Positions 18,437 through 25,565 of a stretch of 64,000 nucleotides of DNA are shown piece after piece (the first letter of the stretch is position 1; each line of letters opens with the position of its first letter). The notes below the pieces were generated by a model. It was not told the DNA's origin, did no database searches, and saw only the letters and a list, made by a program, of their open reading frames with translations. The stretch is taken from NCBI RefSeq assembly GCF_000011065.1, contig NC_004663.1:3534001-3598000 (forward strand), written 5' to 3'. This stretch comes from Bacteroides thetaiotaomicron VPI-5482. Its GTDB lineage: Bacteria; Bacteroidota; Bacteroidia; Bacteroidales; Bacteroidaceae. The position numbers and the translations under genes are program-made.

Positions 18437-18527
18437 TTTGTCCGCCTGAAAACAAACGCATATATACATTATATTATTAATAATCAATAACATACATCTA
18501 GTCACATCGTACCTTTTTGTCCGCCTG
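18437..18527 (+). repeat. Direct repeat TTTGTCCGCCTG, two copies upstream of the beta-propeller gene
   Basis: The 12-mer TTTGTCCGCCTG occurs at 18437-18448 and 18516-18527, start to start 79 bp. Both lie between the TPR/HTH gene and the promoter of the next gene, the second just 5 bp before its -33 box. They could be operator sites for the upstream regulator. Confidence 0.55.
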
Positions 18528-18531
18528 TTTT

Positions 18532-18563
18532 TTTGTTTTTCTACTCACTTCGGTCTACTTTTG
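18532..18563 (+). promoter_or_regulatory. Full Bacteroides-type promoter of the beta-propeller gene
   Basis: TTTG at 18532-18535 and TACTTTTG at 18556-18563 are separated by 20 bp and match both consensus boxes. The start near 18570 gives a leader of about 40 nt to ATG 18610. It also rules out the in-frame ATG at 18517, which lies upstream of the promoter. Confidence 0.75.
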
Positions 18564-18609
18564 CCTCAGTGATAATCAGAAAAACAGTACTAACCAAATA
18601 CAGAACCGT

Positions 18610-19818
18610 ATGAAGAACAGAATTATTATTTTAAGTTTATGTGCTAGTTGTCTACTTGCAATTGTTGCTTTTGTATACAACAGTGAAACAAAGACCGACC
18701 CACTGGCACTCTCCCCTATTGTAGCAAAACGAGTCACGACACCTACCGGCACACTAGTCTCATGTAATTTAAAGGCTTTGAAAGACACAGTAGACATTCC
18801 ACTCAGCTATTTGACAGAAGAACTTCAAGTTGTCAAACTAGACAACCGGGACGAAGCACTAGTAGGAGGCTGGATACGCACCACAGTGGGAGAAAAATAC
18901 ATCCTGGTGAGCAATAACAAACAGACTCCCTACAAACTTTTTACCCGCGACGGCAAATTCATCACCACTATCGGTGCCTACGGACAAGGGCCCAACGAAT
19001 ATGGAAACACATACGCCGACCAGTTGGACGAAGCCCACAACCGTATCTACATACTGCCCTGGCAGAGTGACAAGCTGCTCGTATTCGATTTACAAGGCAA
19101 TCCTCAGCCTCCCATTCCTTTATGTATGCGCGTGCCCAAAGGCAAATTCAGAGTAGATACGGAAAAGTCGGAAGTCACTCTGACAACTCTGCCTTTCGAA
19201 GGCTGGCCGGCTGTCGTGTGGACACAAGATTTCAAAGGTAAACGCAAGAACTTTATCGCACCGGGACATCTGACCGTTCCGCGCGACTTTAGCAACGAAG
19301 TATTTATGGATAATAATACTAATGATTACGGCGTTATGTTAATGGTGATCATGCCTGCCCCACGAACGGACAGTCTGTACCACTATAACGCAGCCCAAAA
19401 TCGACTCGAAGCCAGATTCACCGTGGAATATCCGAACAAGGAGAAAATCCCCTGGCACGGCTATTCCGAATACCCACGTCACTTTATTGGAGACGTTTCC
19501 GTGCCGATACAAGTATCAGAAAACACTTGGAGCGGCAGCAAACCTGCCAAGTATATCATAGATAAGAAAACACTGCATGGCAGCTACTTCCGCCTGTACA
19601 ATGATTTCCTGGGAACGAAAAAGATGCAGATATGGCCCTCATTCGGCAATGGTTATTATGTTGCCAACATGGAACCTGCCCAGCTAAAAGAAACACTGGA
19701 AAAAGAAATAGCCCGAAAAGATATTCCGGCGGAGGCAAAGAAACGTGCACAAACATTGATAAATTCACTGGATGAAGAAGGCAACAACGTCATTCTACTC
19801 GCTAAAATGAAGAAATAA
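18610..19818 (+). CDS. 6-bladed beta-propeller protein of the Bacteroides BF2992/DUF5128-like group
   Basis: A 402-residue exported protein. The N terminus MKNRIIILSLCASCLLAIVA is a signal peptide or lipoprotein signal. The rest carries repeated beta-propeller-like strands: YKLFTRDGKFITTIGAYGQG, then GPNEYGNTYADQLDEAHNRIY, then LLVFDLQGN. This layout (signal peptide, RDG.F...IG..GQGPGE) is typical of 6-bladed beta-propeller proteins that are numerous in Bacteroides and often sit beside TPR/HTH regulators. ATG 18610 is chosen over 18517 because a full promoter lies between them. Function is unknown; ligand sensing or envelope binding linked to the upstream regulator is an inference. Confidence 0.78.
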   Translation: MKNRIIILSLCASCLLAIVAFVYNSETKTDPLALSPIVAKRVTTPTGTLVSCNLKALKDTVDIPLSYLTEELQVVKLDNRDEALVGGWIRTTVGEKYILVSNNKQTPYKLFTRDGKFITTIGAYGQGPNEYGNTYADQLDEAHNRIYILPWQSDKLLVFDLQGNPQPPIPLCMRVPKGKFRVDTEKSEVTLTTLPFEGWPAVVWTQDFKGKRKNFIAPGHLTVPRDFSNEVFMDNNTNDYGVMLMVIMPAPRTDSLYHYNAAQNRLEARFTVEYPNKEKIPWHGYSEYPRHFIGDVSVPIQVSENTWSGSKPAKYIIDKKTLHGSYFRLYNDFLGTKKMQIWPSFGNGYYVANMEPAQLKETLEKEIARKDIPAEAKKRAQTLINSLDEEGNNVILLAKMKK

Positions 19819-20146
19819 CTATCAGAAAGCCAGAGGGTGTTTCAAAAGTCAGTAGTAACTAAAATGGGGTTGTCTAAAATTTACTATGAATGAAAGAATT
19901 GCGTATTCACCTACCACCTCCCCCTGCGGGTACTCCTCCTTCCTGAAGGAGGAGATTTAAGATACTACCGATTTTAACACACCTTCCGGCATTCCGTTGA
20001 GAGAGCACATCCCCATTTCCTTTCGATAGAAAAACACAGACACAATTCTTATAATTGTCCATCTTTAAACTGATTTTCTCTATTTTCTGATTCTTTGATT
20101 TTGCCTTCCTTTGCAAAGCAAAAGATTCATATAAAATAAGCAGATC
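19819..20146. other. Non-coding gap with a repeat-like hairpin
   Basis: This 328-bp stretch holds no convincing gene. It contains the hairpin listed at 19933-19954, an inverted repeat ACAATT/AATTGT at 20042-20058, and a near-match to the -7 element (TTCCTTTG, 20106-20113) before the epimerase gene. Text such as GGGTGTTTCAAAAGTCAG at 19835-19852 looks like a decayed intergenic repeat but cannot be confirmed without a genome-wide comparison. Confidence 0.5.
19933..19954. repeat. REP-like GC-rich hairpin
   Basis: CTCCTCCTTC (19933-19942) and GAAGGAGGAG (19945-19954) are perfect complements separated by 2 bp. It is preceded by CACCTCCCCCTGCGGGTA. Such C/T-rich hairpins recur in Bacteroides intergenic regions; copy number here is not testable. 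Confidence 0.55.
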
Positions 20147-21160
20147 ATGCAGTTTACAATTACACATTGGGGATGTACTCCATCGGGAGATTCCATCTAT
20201 CTGTTCCGGTTGACCAACGCTACCGGAGCCTCCATCGAGCTTACAAACCTGGGAGCCACCTGGGTTTCGGCCAATATGCCGAACCGATACGACGTCTTTG
20301 AAAACATTCTGCTGGGATATGACCATGCAGAAGGATATCTCAAAGACACCTATTATATGGGAGCCACTGTCGGCCGGTTTGCCAACCGCATTCATCAGGC
20401 ATCCTTTTCTATCGAAGGCACTACCTATCTGCTGGAGAGAAACGACGGAGAGAACACCAATCACGGCGGACTATCCGGCTTTCACAAGAAGATATGGCAA
20501 TGGAAACGGACAGATTCCGGCATCCGTTTCCTTCTCCACTCTCCGGACATGAAAGGAGGATATCCGGGAAATGTACAGGCGGAAGTGGAATATCAATTCA
20601 CGGAAACCAACGAACTGACAATCAGCTATCACGGAACCACAGACCGCCCTACTTATCTGAATCTCACCAATCATGCTTACTTCAACCTGTCCGGCGACAA
20701 ACGAAAAATAACGGAGCATGAGCTCATGATACCTGCTGCACGAATATTAGAGACAACCTCACAATTTATTCCTACCGGACAAGCACAGGATGTCAAAGAC
20801 AGTCCGTTTGATTTCAGCACCAGTCGCAGCATCGGAGCACATCTTTACGACGATAACGAGCAGTTGCACTGGAACAAGGGATACAATCATTGCTATATCC
20901 TGAAAGAAGAGTCGTCCGACACGTTATTGACAGCCGCCGTATTATCCGACCCTTTCTCCGGCAGAAGGCTGACTGTCAGGACTGACTTACCCGGTGTCTT
21001 ATTATATACCGCCGGCTATCTCGCTCCCACACCGGATATCGGTGTATGTCTGGAGACACAATACTTTCCGGATACCCCTTCGCATCCGCATTTTCCGTCC
21101 TGCCTGCTCATGCCGGGGGAAGAGTATCGCCACAGAACTATTTATACATTCGACAAATGA
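20147..21160 (+). CDS. galM: Aldose 1-epimerase (galactose mutarotase)
   Basis: A 337-residue cytoplasmic enzyme without signal peptide that interconverts alpha and beta anomers of aldohexoses, feeding free sugars into the Leloir and glycolytic routes. It shows the substrate-binding arginine region GRFANRIHQASFSIEG, the NDGENTNHGGLSGFHKKIW block, the catalytic-histidine motif LTNHAYFNLSG, and the catalytic-glutamate motif CLETQYFPDTPSHP near the C terminus. It stands alone, before the TPR sensor gene, about 2 kb from the galactosidase of the PUL. That proximity is suggestive but the gene is not in the PUL operon. Confidence 0.93.
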   Translation: MQFTITHWGCTPSGDSIYLFRLTNATGASIELTNLGATWVSANMPNRYDVFENILLGYDHAEGYLKDTYYMGATVGRFANRIHQASFSIEGTTYLLERNDGENTNHGGLSGFHKKIWQWKRTDSGIRFLLHSPDMKGGYPGNVQAEVEYQFTETNELTISYHGTTDRPTYLNLTNHAYFNLSGDKRKITEHELMIPAARILETTSQFIPTGQAQDVKDSPFDFSTSRSIGAHLYDDNEQLHWNKGYNHCYILKEESSDTLLTAAVLSDPFSGRRLTVRTDLPGVLLYTAGYLAPTPDIGVCLETQYFPDTPSHPHFPSCLLMPGEEYRHRTIYTFDK

Positions 21161-21255
21161 TTTTTTAAGTATTCTACATATTGTTCCCGCTTAGCTTCGT
21201 ATAAACAGCGATATTTTTTTTACTGGCTATATCTTTTTTATTCATATATTTGTTT

Positions 21256-21263
21256 TACATTTG
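21256..21263 (+). promoter_or_regulatory. -7 promoter element for the TPR sensor-kinase-like gene
   Basis: TACATTTG is an exact TAnnTTTG match, 23 bp before the ATG at 21287, so the leader is about 15-17 nt. Confidence 0.6.
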
Positions 21264-21286
21264 TAGTAAATAATAAAAGCAATAGT

Positions 21287-22840
21287 ATGAAAACGTCCAT
21301 TGTAACTCTTTTAATCACATTTTGTTTTTATCTGTCAGTTTATGCACAAGCACCTCAGGATAAAGCCACAGAACTAAAAGAACAGGCTTTAAGCAGCCTG
21401 AAGCAGAAAGATTACATCAAAGCCCGTTATCTGTTTAAGAAAGCGTATGAAGCATTTGCCGTGCGAGAGAACTATCCACAAGCTATAGAATGTGGTATTC
21501 AAGCCAATGCTCTATATGTCAGAGAAAACTTCTACAAAGAAGGTTTCGAATTATGCCGTAATATGGAACAACTCATCTGGACAGGCGAACAGAAGCAAAA
21601 CAAAGTCTTTTATGACTTACGCTTTCCCATCAGCAAGGAACGGTTGCAGATGTACATTTCACTGAAGAATCCTGCACAGGCAAAAAACCAGCTGGACAAA
21701 TTGGAAGAGATTGCCAGTCTCGCCAAAAATGATTCTTTAATGGAAGTGCTGCTCTATACGAAAGCCAACTATTACTATACTTTCAATCAGAATACACAAG
21801 GAGACGCCTGTTTCCGCAAACTCATCAGCCAATACAAGGAAAAGAAGGACTACGATAAAGTGAGCGACTGCTACAAGACTCTTATCGGCATCGCCCGCAA
21901 AGCCAACAATGCCCCGTTGATGGAACGTACGTACGAAAGCTATATTGTATGGACCGACTCTGTAAAAGCCCTGACTGCCCAGGATGAGCTGAATGTCCTG
22001 AAACGAAAATATGACGAAAGCCTCCAGACCATACAGGACAAAGACAGCACACTATCCGCCAAGCAATACATCATCATAGGACTTTGTACGCTTGTAGCTA
22101 TCCTTGTAGCCACAATCATTGTACTTGCCATCTTACTGCTGAAATTTATCACCGGCAACCGCAAACTCAAAAAGAGCGTGGTCATAGCCAATGAGCACAA
22201 CGAGCTGAAAACAAAGTTCATCCGGAATATATCCTCACAAATGGAGCCGACTCTGAACACTTTAGGGACTTCCGCCAAAGAGCTTTCCGCCCAAGCTCCA
22301 AGGTATGCAGAGCAGATGCAGGCACAAGTAGCAGCCTTAAAGCAATTCAGCGACAATATTCAAGAGCTTTCCTCTTTGGAGAACTCACTGACCGAACCTT
22401 ATGAAATGGGAGAAGTCAATGCGGGTACTTTCTGCGAAAGCGTCATGGAGAAGGCTAAAGAATTTATGAAGCCGGACGTCACCCCTTCTGTAAACGCCCC
22501 CAAACTCCAAGTAAAAACGAATAAAGAACAGCTGGAACGTATCCTGCTCTACTTGCTGAAAAATGCCGCTTTCTATACGGAGCAAGGACGTATCAGCCTC
22601 GACTTCAAGAAACGTGGCGCGCACACCCATCAGTTCATCATAACCGATACGGGAACAGGTATCCCGGCAGAACAACAGGAAAATCTCTTCAAACCTTTCA
22701 CCCAGGTCAAAGACCTGACTACAGGTGATGGCTTGGGATTACCTATCTGCTCACTCATCGCCACCAAAATGAATGGCAGTCTGACATTGGACACAAGCTA
22801 CACCAAGGGATGCCGGTTTATACTGGAACTTCACGCATAA
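21287..22840 (+). CDS. TPR sensor histidine-kinase-like protein lacking the phospho-acceptor histidine
   Basis: A 517-residue membrane protein: signal peptide to about residue 20, TPR-like helices about 25-230 in the periplasm, coiled coil, one TM at about 262-287, then a kinase-like cytoplasmic part. The dimerisation helix reads FIRNISSQMEPTLNTL, where active kinases have ISHE.RTPL; Ser317 occupies the histidine position. The ATPase domain is intact: N box LLKNAAFYT, G1 DTGTGIP, F box LFKPFTQ, G2 GDGLGLPIC. It may therefore bind ATP without autophosphorylating at the usual site, acting as a decoy, a scaffold, or a phosphatase-type partner. No response regulator gene is adjacent. Confidence 0.85.
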   Translation: MKTSIVTLLITFCFYLSVYAQAPQDKATELKEQALSSLKQKDYIKARYLFKKAYEAFAVRENYPQAIECGIQANALYVRENFYKEGFELCRNMEQLIWTGEQKQNKVFYDLRFPISKERLQMYISLKNPAQAKNQLDKLEEIASLAKNDSLMEVLLYTKANYYYTFNQNTQGDACFRKLISQYKEKKDYDKVSDCYKTLIGIARKANNAPLMERTYESYIVWTDSVKALTAQDELNVLKRKYDESLQTIQDKDSTLSAKQYIIIGLCTLVAILVATIIVLAILLLKFITGNRKLKKSVVIANEHNELKTKFIRNISSQMEPTLNTLGTSAKELSAQAPRYAEQMQAQVAALKQFSDNIQELSSLENSLTEPYEMGEVNAGTFCESVMEKAKEFMKPDVTPSVNAPKLQVKTNKEQLERILLYLLKNAAFYTEQGRISLDFKKRGAHTHQFIITDTGTGIPAEQQENLFKPFTQVKDLTTGDGLGLPICSLIATKMNGSLTLDTSYTKGCRFILELHA

Positions 22841-22966
22841 GTAACGTAAGGTATTCAAGAGCTTTGTATAGTTAGATTACCCGCAACCATTGTCAACTAT
22901 AATTATCGTAATTAGCTATAATCGGAGAACGCACATTCTAACTATACAAAAATAGCAACAGAGTAC
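22841..22966. other. Non-coding stretch with nested inverted repeats
   Basis: Between the sensor gene and the 347-bp repeat. It holds the 14-bp inverted repeat listed separately and, inside it, TAATTA-TCG-TAATTA. Weak, gap-free similarity to the sequence before the second 347-bp repeat starts near 22894. Confidence 0.5.
22863..22950. repeat. 14-bp perfect inverted repeat bounding an 88-bp segment
   Basis: TTTGTATAGTTAGA at 22863-22876 is repeated as its exact reverse complement at 22937-22950, with 60 bp between. It could be a miniature transposable element, a very long-looped 3' structure for the sensor gene, or an invertible segment. No flanking target duplication longer than 3 bp is seen. 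Confidence 0.6.
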
Positions 22967-22984
22967 TGCATAAACGGCAACCGG

Positions 22985-23041
22985 GTTTATAATAAATACT
23001 GTGATCGTTTATTATAAACGTCCCCCTCGTTTATTATAAAC
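22985..23041. repeat. Three 13-bp palindromes at exact 22-bp spacing (copy 1)
   Basis: GTTTATAATAAAT (22985-22997), GTTTATTATAAAC (23007-23019) and GTTTATTATAAAC (23029-23041) start exactly 22 bp apart. Each is a 6-1-6 palindrome (the first with one mismatch). About two helical turns of spacing puts them on one DNA face. The whole block is identical in the second 347-bp repeat. Confidence 0.8.
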
Positions 23042-23084
23042 TTTAAAATAGAAATTTGTAGAATCAGGATTGAATTTATAATAC

Positions 23085-23118
23085 AAAAAAGGCTGCAAAC
23101 CTCACAAAGTTTGCAGCC
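23085..23118. terminator. Bidirectional intrinsic terminator (copy 1)
   Basis: A 10-bp perfect stem, GGCTGCAAAC (23091-23100) with GTTTGCAGCC (23109-23118), has an A-run on its left and a short T-run on its right, so it works for leftward transcripts (PUL operon, predicted sRNA) and probably weakly rightward for the sensor gene. Confidence 0.85.
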
Positions 23119-23267
23119 TTTTCCTATATCGAAGCATCCTATCCTCGGCTATACGTCAGAGAGATAAGTACTATTTGTTACTATATTATACCACCGCAGC
23201 CGATGATTCCACACTAATTTTCTCATTTTATTTATCGTTCTTATATTATTCAGTTCAGGTTTGGAAC
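23085..23267 (-). ncRNA. Predicted small RNA of about 180 nt, copy 1
   Basis: Read leftward, a promoter at 23300-23272 would start RNA near 23267-23264. About 150 nt further on, the perfect stem GGCTGCAAAC/GTTTGCAGCC (23118-23109 with 23100-23091) is followed by six T at 23090-23085. No ORF of useful length with a start codon spans the interval in that direction. The 5' end can form GUUC/GAAC, and an internal UCGGCU/AGCCGA stem is visible. The near-identical second copy at 45026-45208 keeps promoter and terminator. No known RNA family was recognised with confidence. Confidence 0.55.
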
Positions 23268-23269
23268 TA

Positions 23270-23300
23270 CAAATATACAACAATAAAAGGCGTTTGTCAA
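23270..23300 (-). promoter_or_regulatory. Leftward promoter inside repeat copy 1
   Basis: On the minus strand TTGACA (23300-23295), 17 bp, then TATATTTG (23277-23270). The latter fits the Bacteroides -7 element exactly, and TTGACA/17/TATATT also fits the general sigma-70 pattern. The same arrangement is kept in copy 2 with one change in the spacer. Confidence 0.7.
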
Positions 23301-23327
23301 GTGATTAACGGATTTCCATCGGTCCTG

Positions 23328-25493
23328 TCATTCAGCAACTACTTCTATAACTCTGCTGTTCAGACGCTGACCTGTAAATATATTCAGTCCTACCGTCATC
23401 AGATATTCACCAGAGAATAACTCACCGTTTCCTTGCAGAGAAGAGTTAGTACCCGGCATCAGATTGATTTCCTTCACCCGGTACTGCCGACCGGCGTCCA
23501 GTCCTTGCAGACGGACAGGCAACAGTTTCTCGCCATAACGGGAATAAATATCGAATGCAAAGACAACAGCTCCCTTCTTATCTTTCCCCACATATTGTGT
23601 GGAAGTATGATTTCCGCTATAAGGAGATACCAGCCGATACATGTCTCCTTCGAGCACTACCGGTTTAAGATGATTGTAGTTGGTGACCGCATCACGGCAG
23701 AACTTCTTCTCATTATCATTGAGGTCCGACAATTTGATATCAAAACCAAGTTTGCCCATCATTGCTACGTCTGTACGGAATTTGATACTTGCATCATGAT
23801 TCCATGTAGTGACATGTGCACAAAGAGTTTTTGCCGGGAAAAGCTGAGAGTATCCCCATTGGATAAACAGACGTTCGATAGGGTCCGTGTTATCACTCGG
23901 CCAGAACTCAGTGAAGTATCTGAGCGTTTCATAGTCGATACGCCCGCTACCGCCCGAACAAAGCATCATCGGCAGATCAGGGTACTTCGTTTTAATACGT
24001 TCCAGTACATTATACAGACCGCGAACATAGTCGATGTACAAGTGCGACTGCTTCTCCTTCAGATAAGAAGAGTAGATATTAGTGATCGGGCTATTGCAAT
24101 CCCATTTGAAGAAAGCAATACCGGGATATTTAGTCATCAAATCATCTACTACTCCAAATACGAAGTCCTGCACTTTCGGATTGCTCAGGTCAAGTACCAA
24201 CTGATTACGGAAGTAATATTCATCCCGATTGGGAAGATGGATGACCCAGTCTTTATGTTTCTCATAAAGCTCACTCTTCGGATTCACCATTTCCGGTTCT
24301 ATCCACAGACCGAACTTGATACCCTTCTTTGTAGCTTCTTCGACCAGACGCCCGATACCGTTGGGCAGTTTATCTGCCGTTTCATCCCAGTCTCCCAAGC
24401 CTTGATGATCGCTGCTGCGCGGATATTTATTGGCAAACCAGCCGTCGTCCAGCAAGAACATATCCACTCCGAGCCCTGCGGCATCGCCAATCAGTCCTAT
24501 CAGTTTCTCCTCATTAAAATCGAAATAAGTCGCTTCCCAGTTATTTAACAGGGTCATACGGGTTTCATCTCCGTCCTTCAACTGATAACGGCGTGCCCAA
24601 TCGTGGAAATTACGGCTGGCTTTGCCCTTACCATTTGCACTATAGGTAAAATAGAAATCGGGGGTACGGAACACGACACCTGCCGGAAGATAATATTCAG
24701 AGGCATAAGGGTTGATACCCGAAATGATACGCAATTCATTCTTGTTGTCCACTTCGAAAGTAAAGCGGAAATTGCCGGTCCATCCCAATGTACCTACCAG
24801 CACTTCACCACAATTCTCCGTAGCCAGCTGGTCCAAAGAAAGCTGGAAGAACGGAGGGGTAAACATGTTGGCACGGGCGCCCAGTTTGGTATCGAGCACT
24901 TTTTTACCAAACTCCAACGGCTGGTCGGAGATATTAGCTTCGTGAGCCCAGTCGCCCGAAAATTCAGTCAGATAATACTTCGCACGGTTCAGATGAAGCA
25001 TACTAGAGGCATATTGGTGAAGCACTACGGGCTTCTTCTCTTTATGGCTGATTTCCGTATAGGTTTTAATGATATCCTCGGCAGGATAAGTGACGTAATG
25101 CAGCTTTACCGTAACCGGATATTTATCATCTCCCAGGGTGATAATGGTTTCGTTAACTCCTTGCGACACCGCTTTCGTCTCATGAGAGACATACTTCAAC
25201 AGAAGTGACGGATTACCGTCATTGTGAAGGATATGAATGGCAGGTTCAAAGTAATCCTCCATACCGTGGGTGATATAGGCTTCCGTCCCTTGCGGAAGAT
25301 GAGAAATATCGGCCTCATGGTTCAGCTTTTTGCCCAGATAGCTTTGGTATAACCGCCCGTTGTCGGCTACGCGGAAGATCAGACTACTGTTATCCGTATG
25401 AATCTGAATGACAGGCTTGTCCGCCGCGTTCAGAAGACAGGTGATACTAAGGAAACAGATTAAAAAAAGGATTCTCACTTTCATGATATACAT
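23328..25493 (-). CDS. GH36 alpha-galactosidase, secreted
   Basis: A 721-residue glycoside hydrolase with a signal peptide (VRILFLICFLSITCLLNAAD) and no lipobox at the mature start, so probably periplasmic. After the N-terminal beta-supersandwich, the (beta/alpha)8 domain shows LLDDGWFANKYPR, then GIKFGLWIEPEMV. The nucleophile is Asp465 in FFKWDCN and the acid/base is Asp534 in FWPSDNTDP. All are GH36 signatures for hydrolysis of terminal alpha-galactosides; alpha-N-acetylgalactosaminidase cannot be excluded. ATG 25484 (third residue after the first Met) is an alternative start. It is the last gene of the PUL operon, 72 bp after the GH43 gene. Confidence 0.92.
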   Translation of the reverse strand: MYIMKVRILFLICFLSITCLLNAADKPVIQIHTDNSSLIFRVADNGRLYQSYLGKKLNHEADISHLPQGTEAYITHGMEDYFEPAIHILHNDGNPSLLLKYVSHETKAVSQGVNETIITLGDDKYPVTVKLHYVTYPAEDIIKTYTEISHKEKKPVVLHQYASSMLHLNRAKYYLTEFSGDWAHEANISDQPLEFGKKVLDTKLGARANMFTPPFFQLSLDQLATENCGEVLVGTLGWTGNFRFTFEVDNKNELRIISGINPYASEYYLPAGVVFRTPDFYFTYSANGKGKASRNFHDWARRYQLKDGDETRMTLLNNWEATYFDFNEEKLIGLIGDAAGLGVDMFLLDDGWFANKYPRSSDHQGLGDWDETADKLPNGIGRLVEEATKKGIKFGLWIEPEMVNPKSELYEKHKDWVIHLPNRDEYYFRNQLVLDLSNPKVQDFVFGVVDDLMTKYPGIAFFKWDCNSPITNIYSSYLKEKQSHLYIDYVRGLYNVLERIKTKYPDLPMMLCSGGSGRIDYETLRYFTEFWPSDNTDPIERLFIQWGYSQLFPAKTLCAHVTTWNHDASIKFRTDVAMMGKLGFDIKLSDLNDNEKKFCRDAVTNYNHLKPVVLEGDMYRLVSPYSGNHTSTQYVGKDKKGAVVFAFDIYSRYGEKLLPVRLQGLDAGRQYRVKEINLMPGTNSSLQGNGELFSGEYLMTVGLNIFTGQRLNSRVIEVVAE

Positions 25494-25565
25494 TTAATAA
25501 GGTTTATAAATCAAGTCGTTAAAATTGTGGATGGCTGAATCAATTAAAGTTGTGAACGAACTAAA

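Larger units (their letters stand above)
22967..23313. repeat. 347-bp direct repeat, copy 1 (left flank of the PUL)
   Basis: It aligns without gaps to 44908-45254 with 10 mismatches that I counted by eye, about 97% identity. It starts 126 bp after the sensor gene stop and ends 14 bp before the stop codon of the GH36 gene. Contents in order: three GTTTATnATAAAC-type palindromes, a hairpin terminator, and a leftward promoter near its right end. Similarity decays gradually outward on the left side and stops sharply on the right. Confidence 0.95.

Noticed and set aside
22863..22950. Invertible capsule-type promoter
   Set aside because: Between the 14-bp arms there is no TAnnTTTG element facing a gene, and the neighbouring gene ends face inward; kept only as an unexplained inverted repeat.
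22985..23041. CRISPR array
   Set aside because: Only three short palindromic units with 9-bp gaps; no spacers of CRISPR length and no cas genes.
23433..24548. Long plus-strand open frame (371 codons) antisense to the GH36 gene
   Set aside because: It lies wholly inside the well-supported GH36 gene, has no recognisable domain and its composition mirrors the complementary codons. The same applies to the plus-strand frame at 9219-10097 inside pyk.
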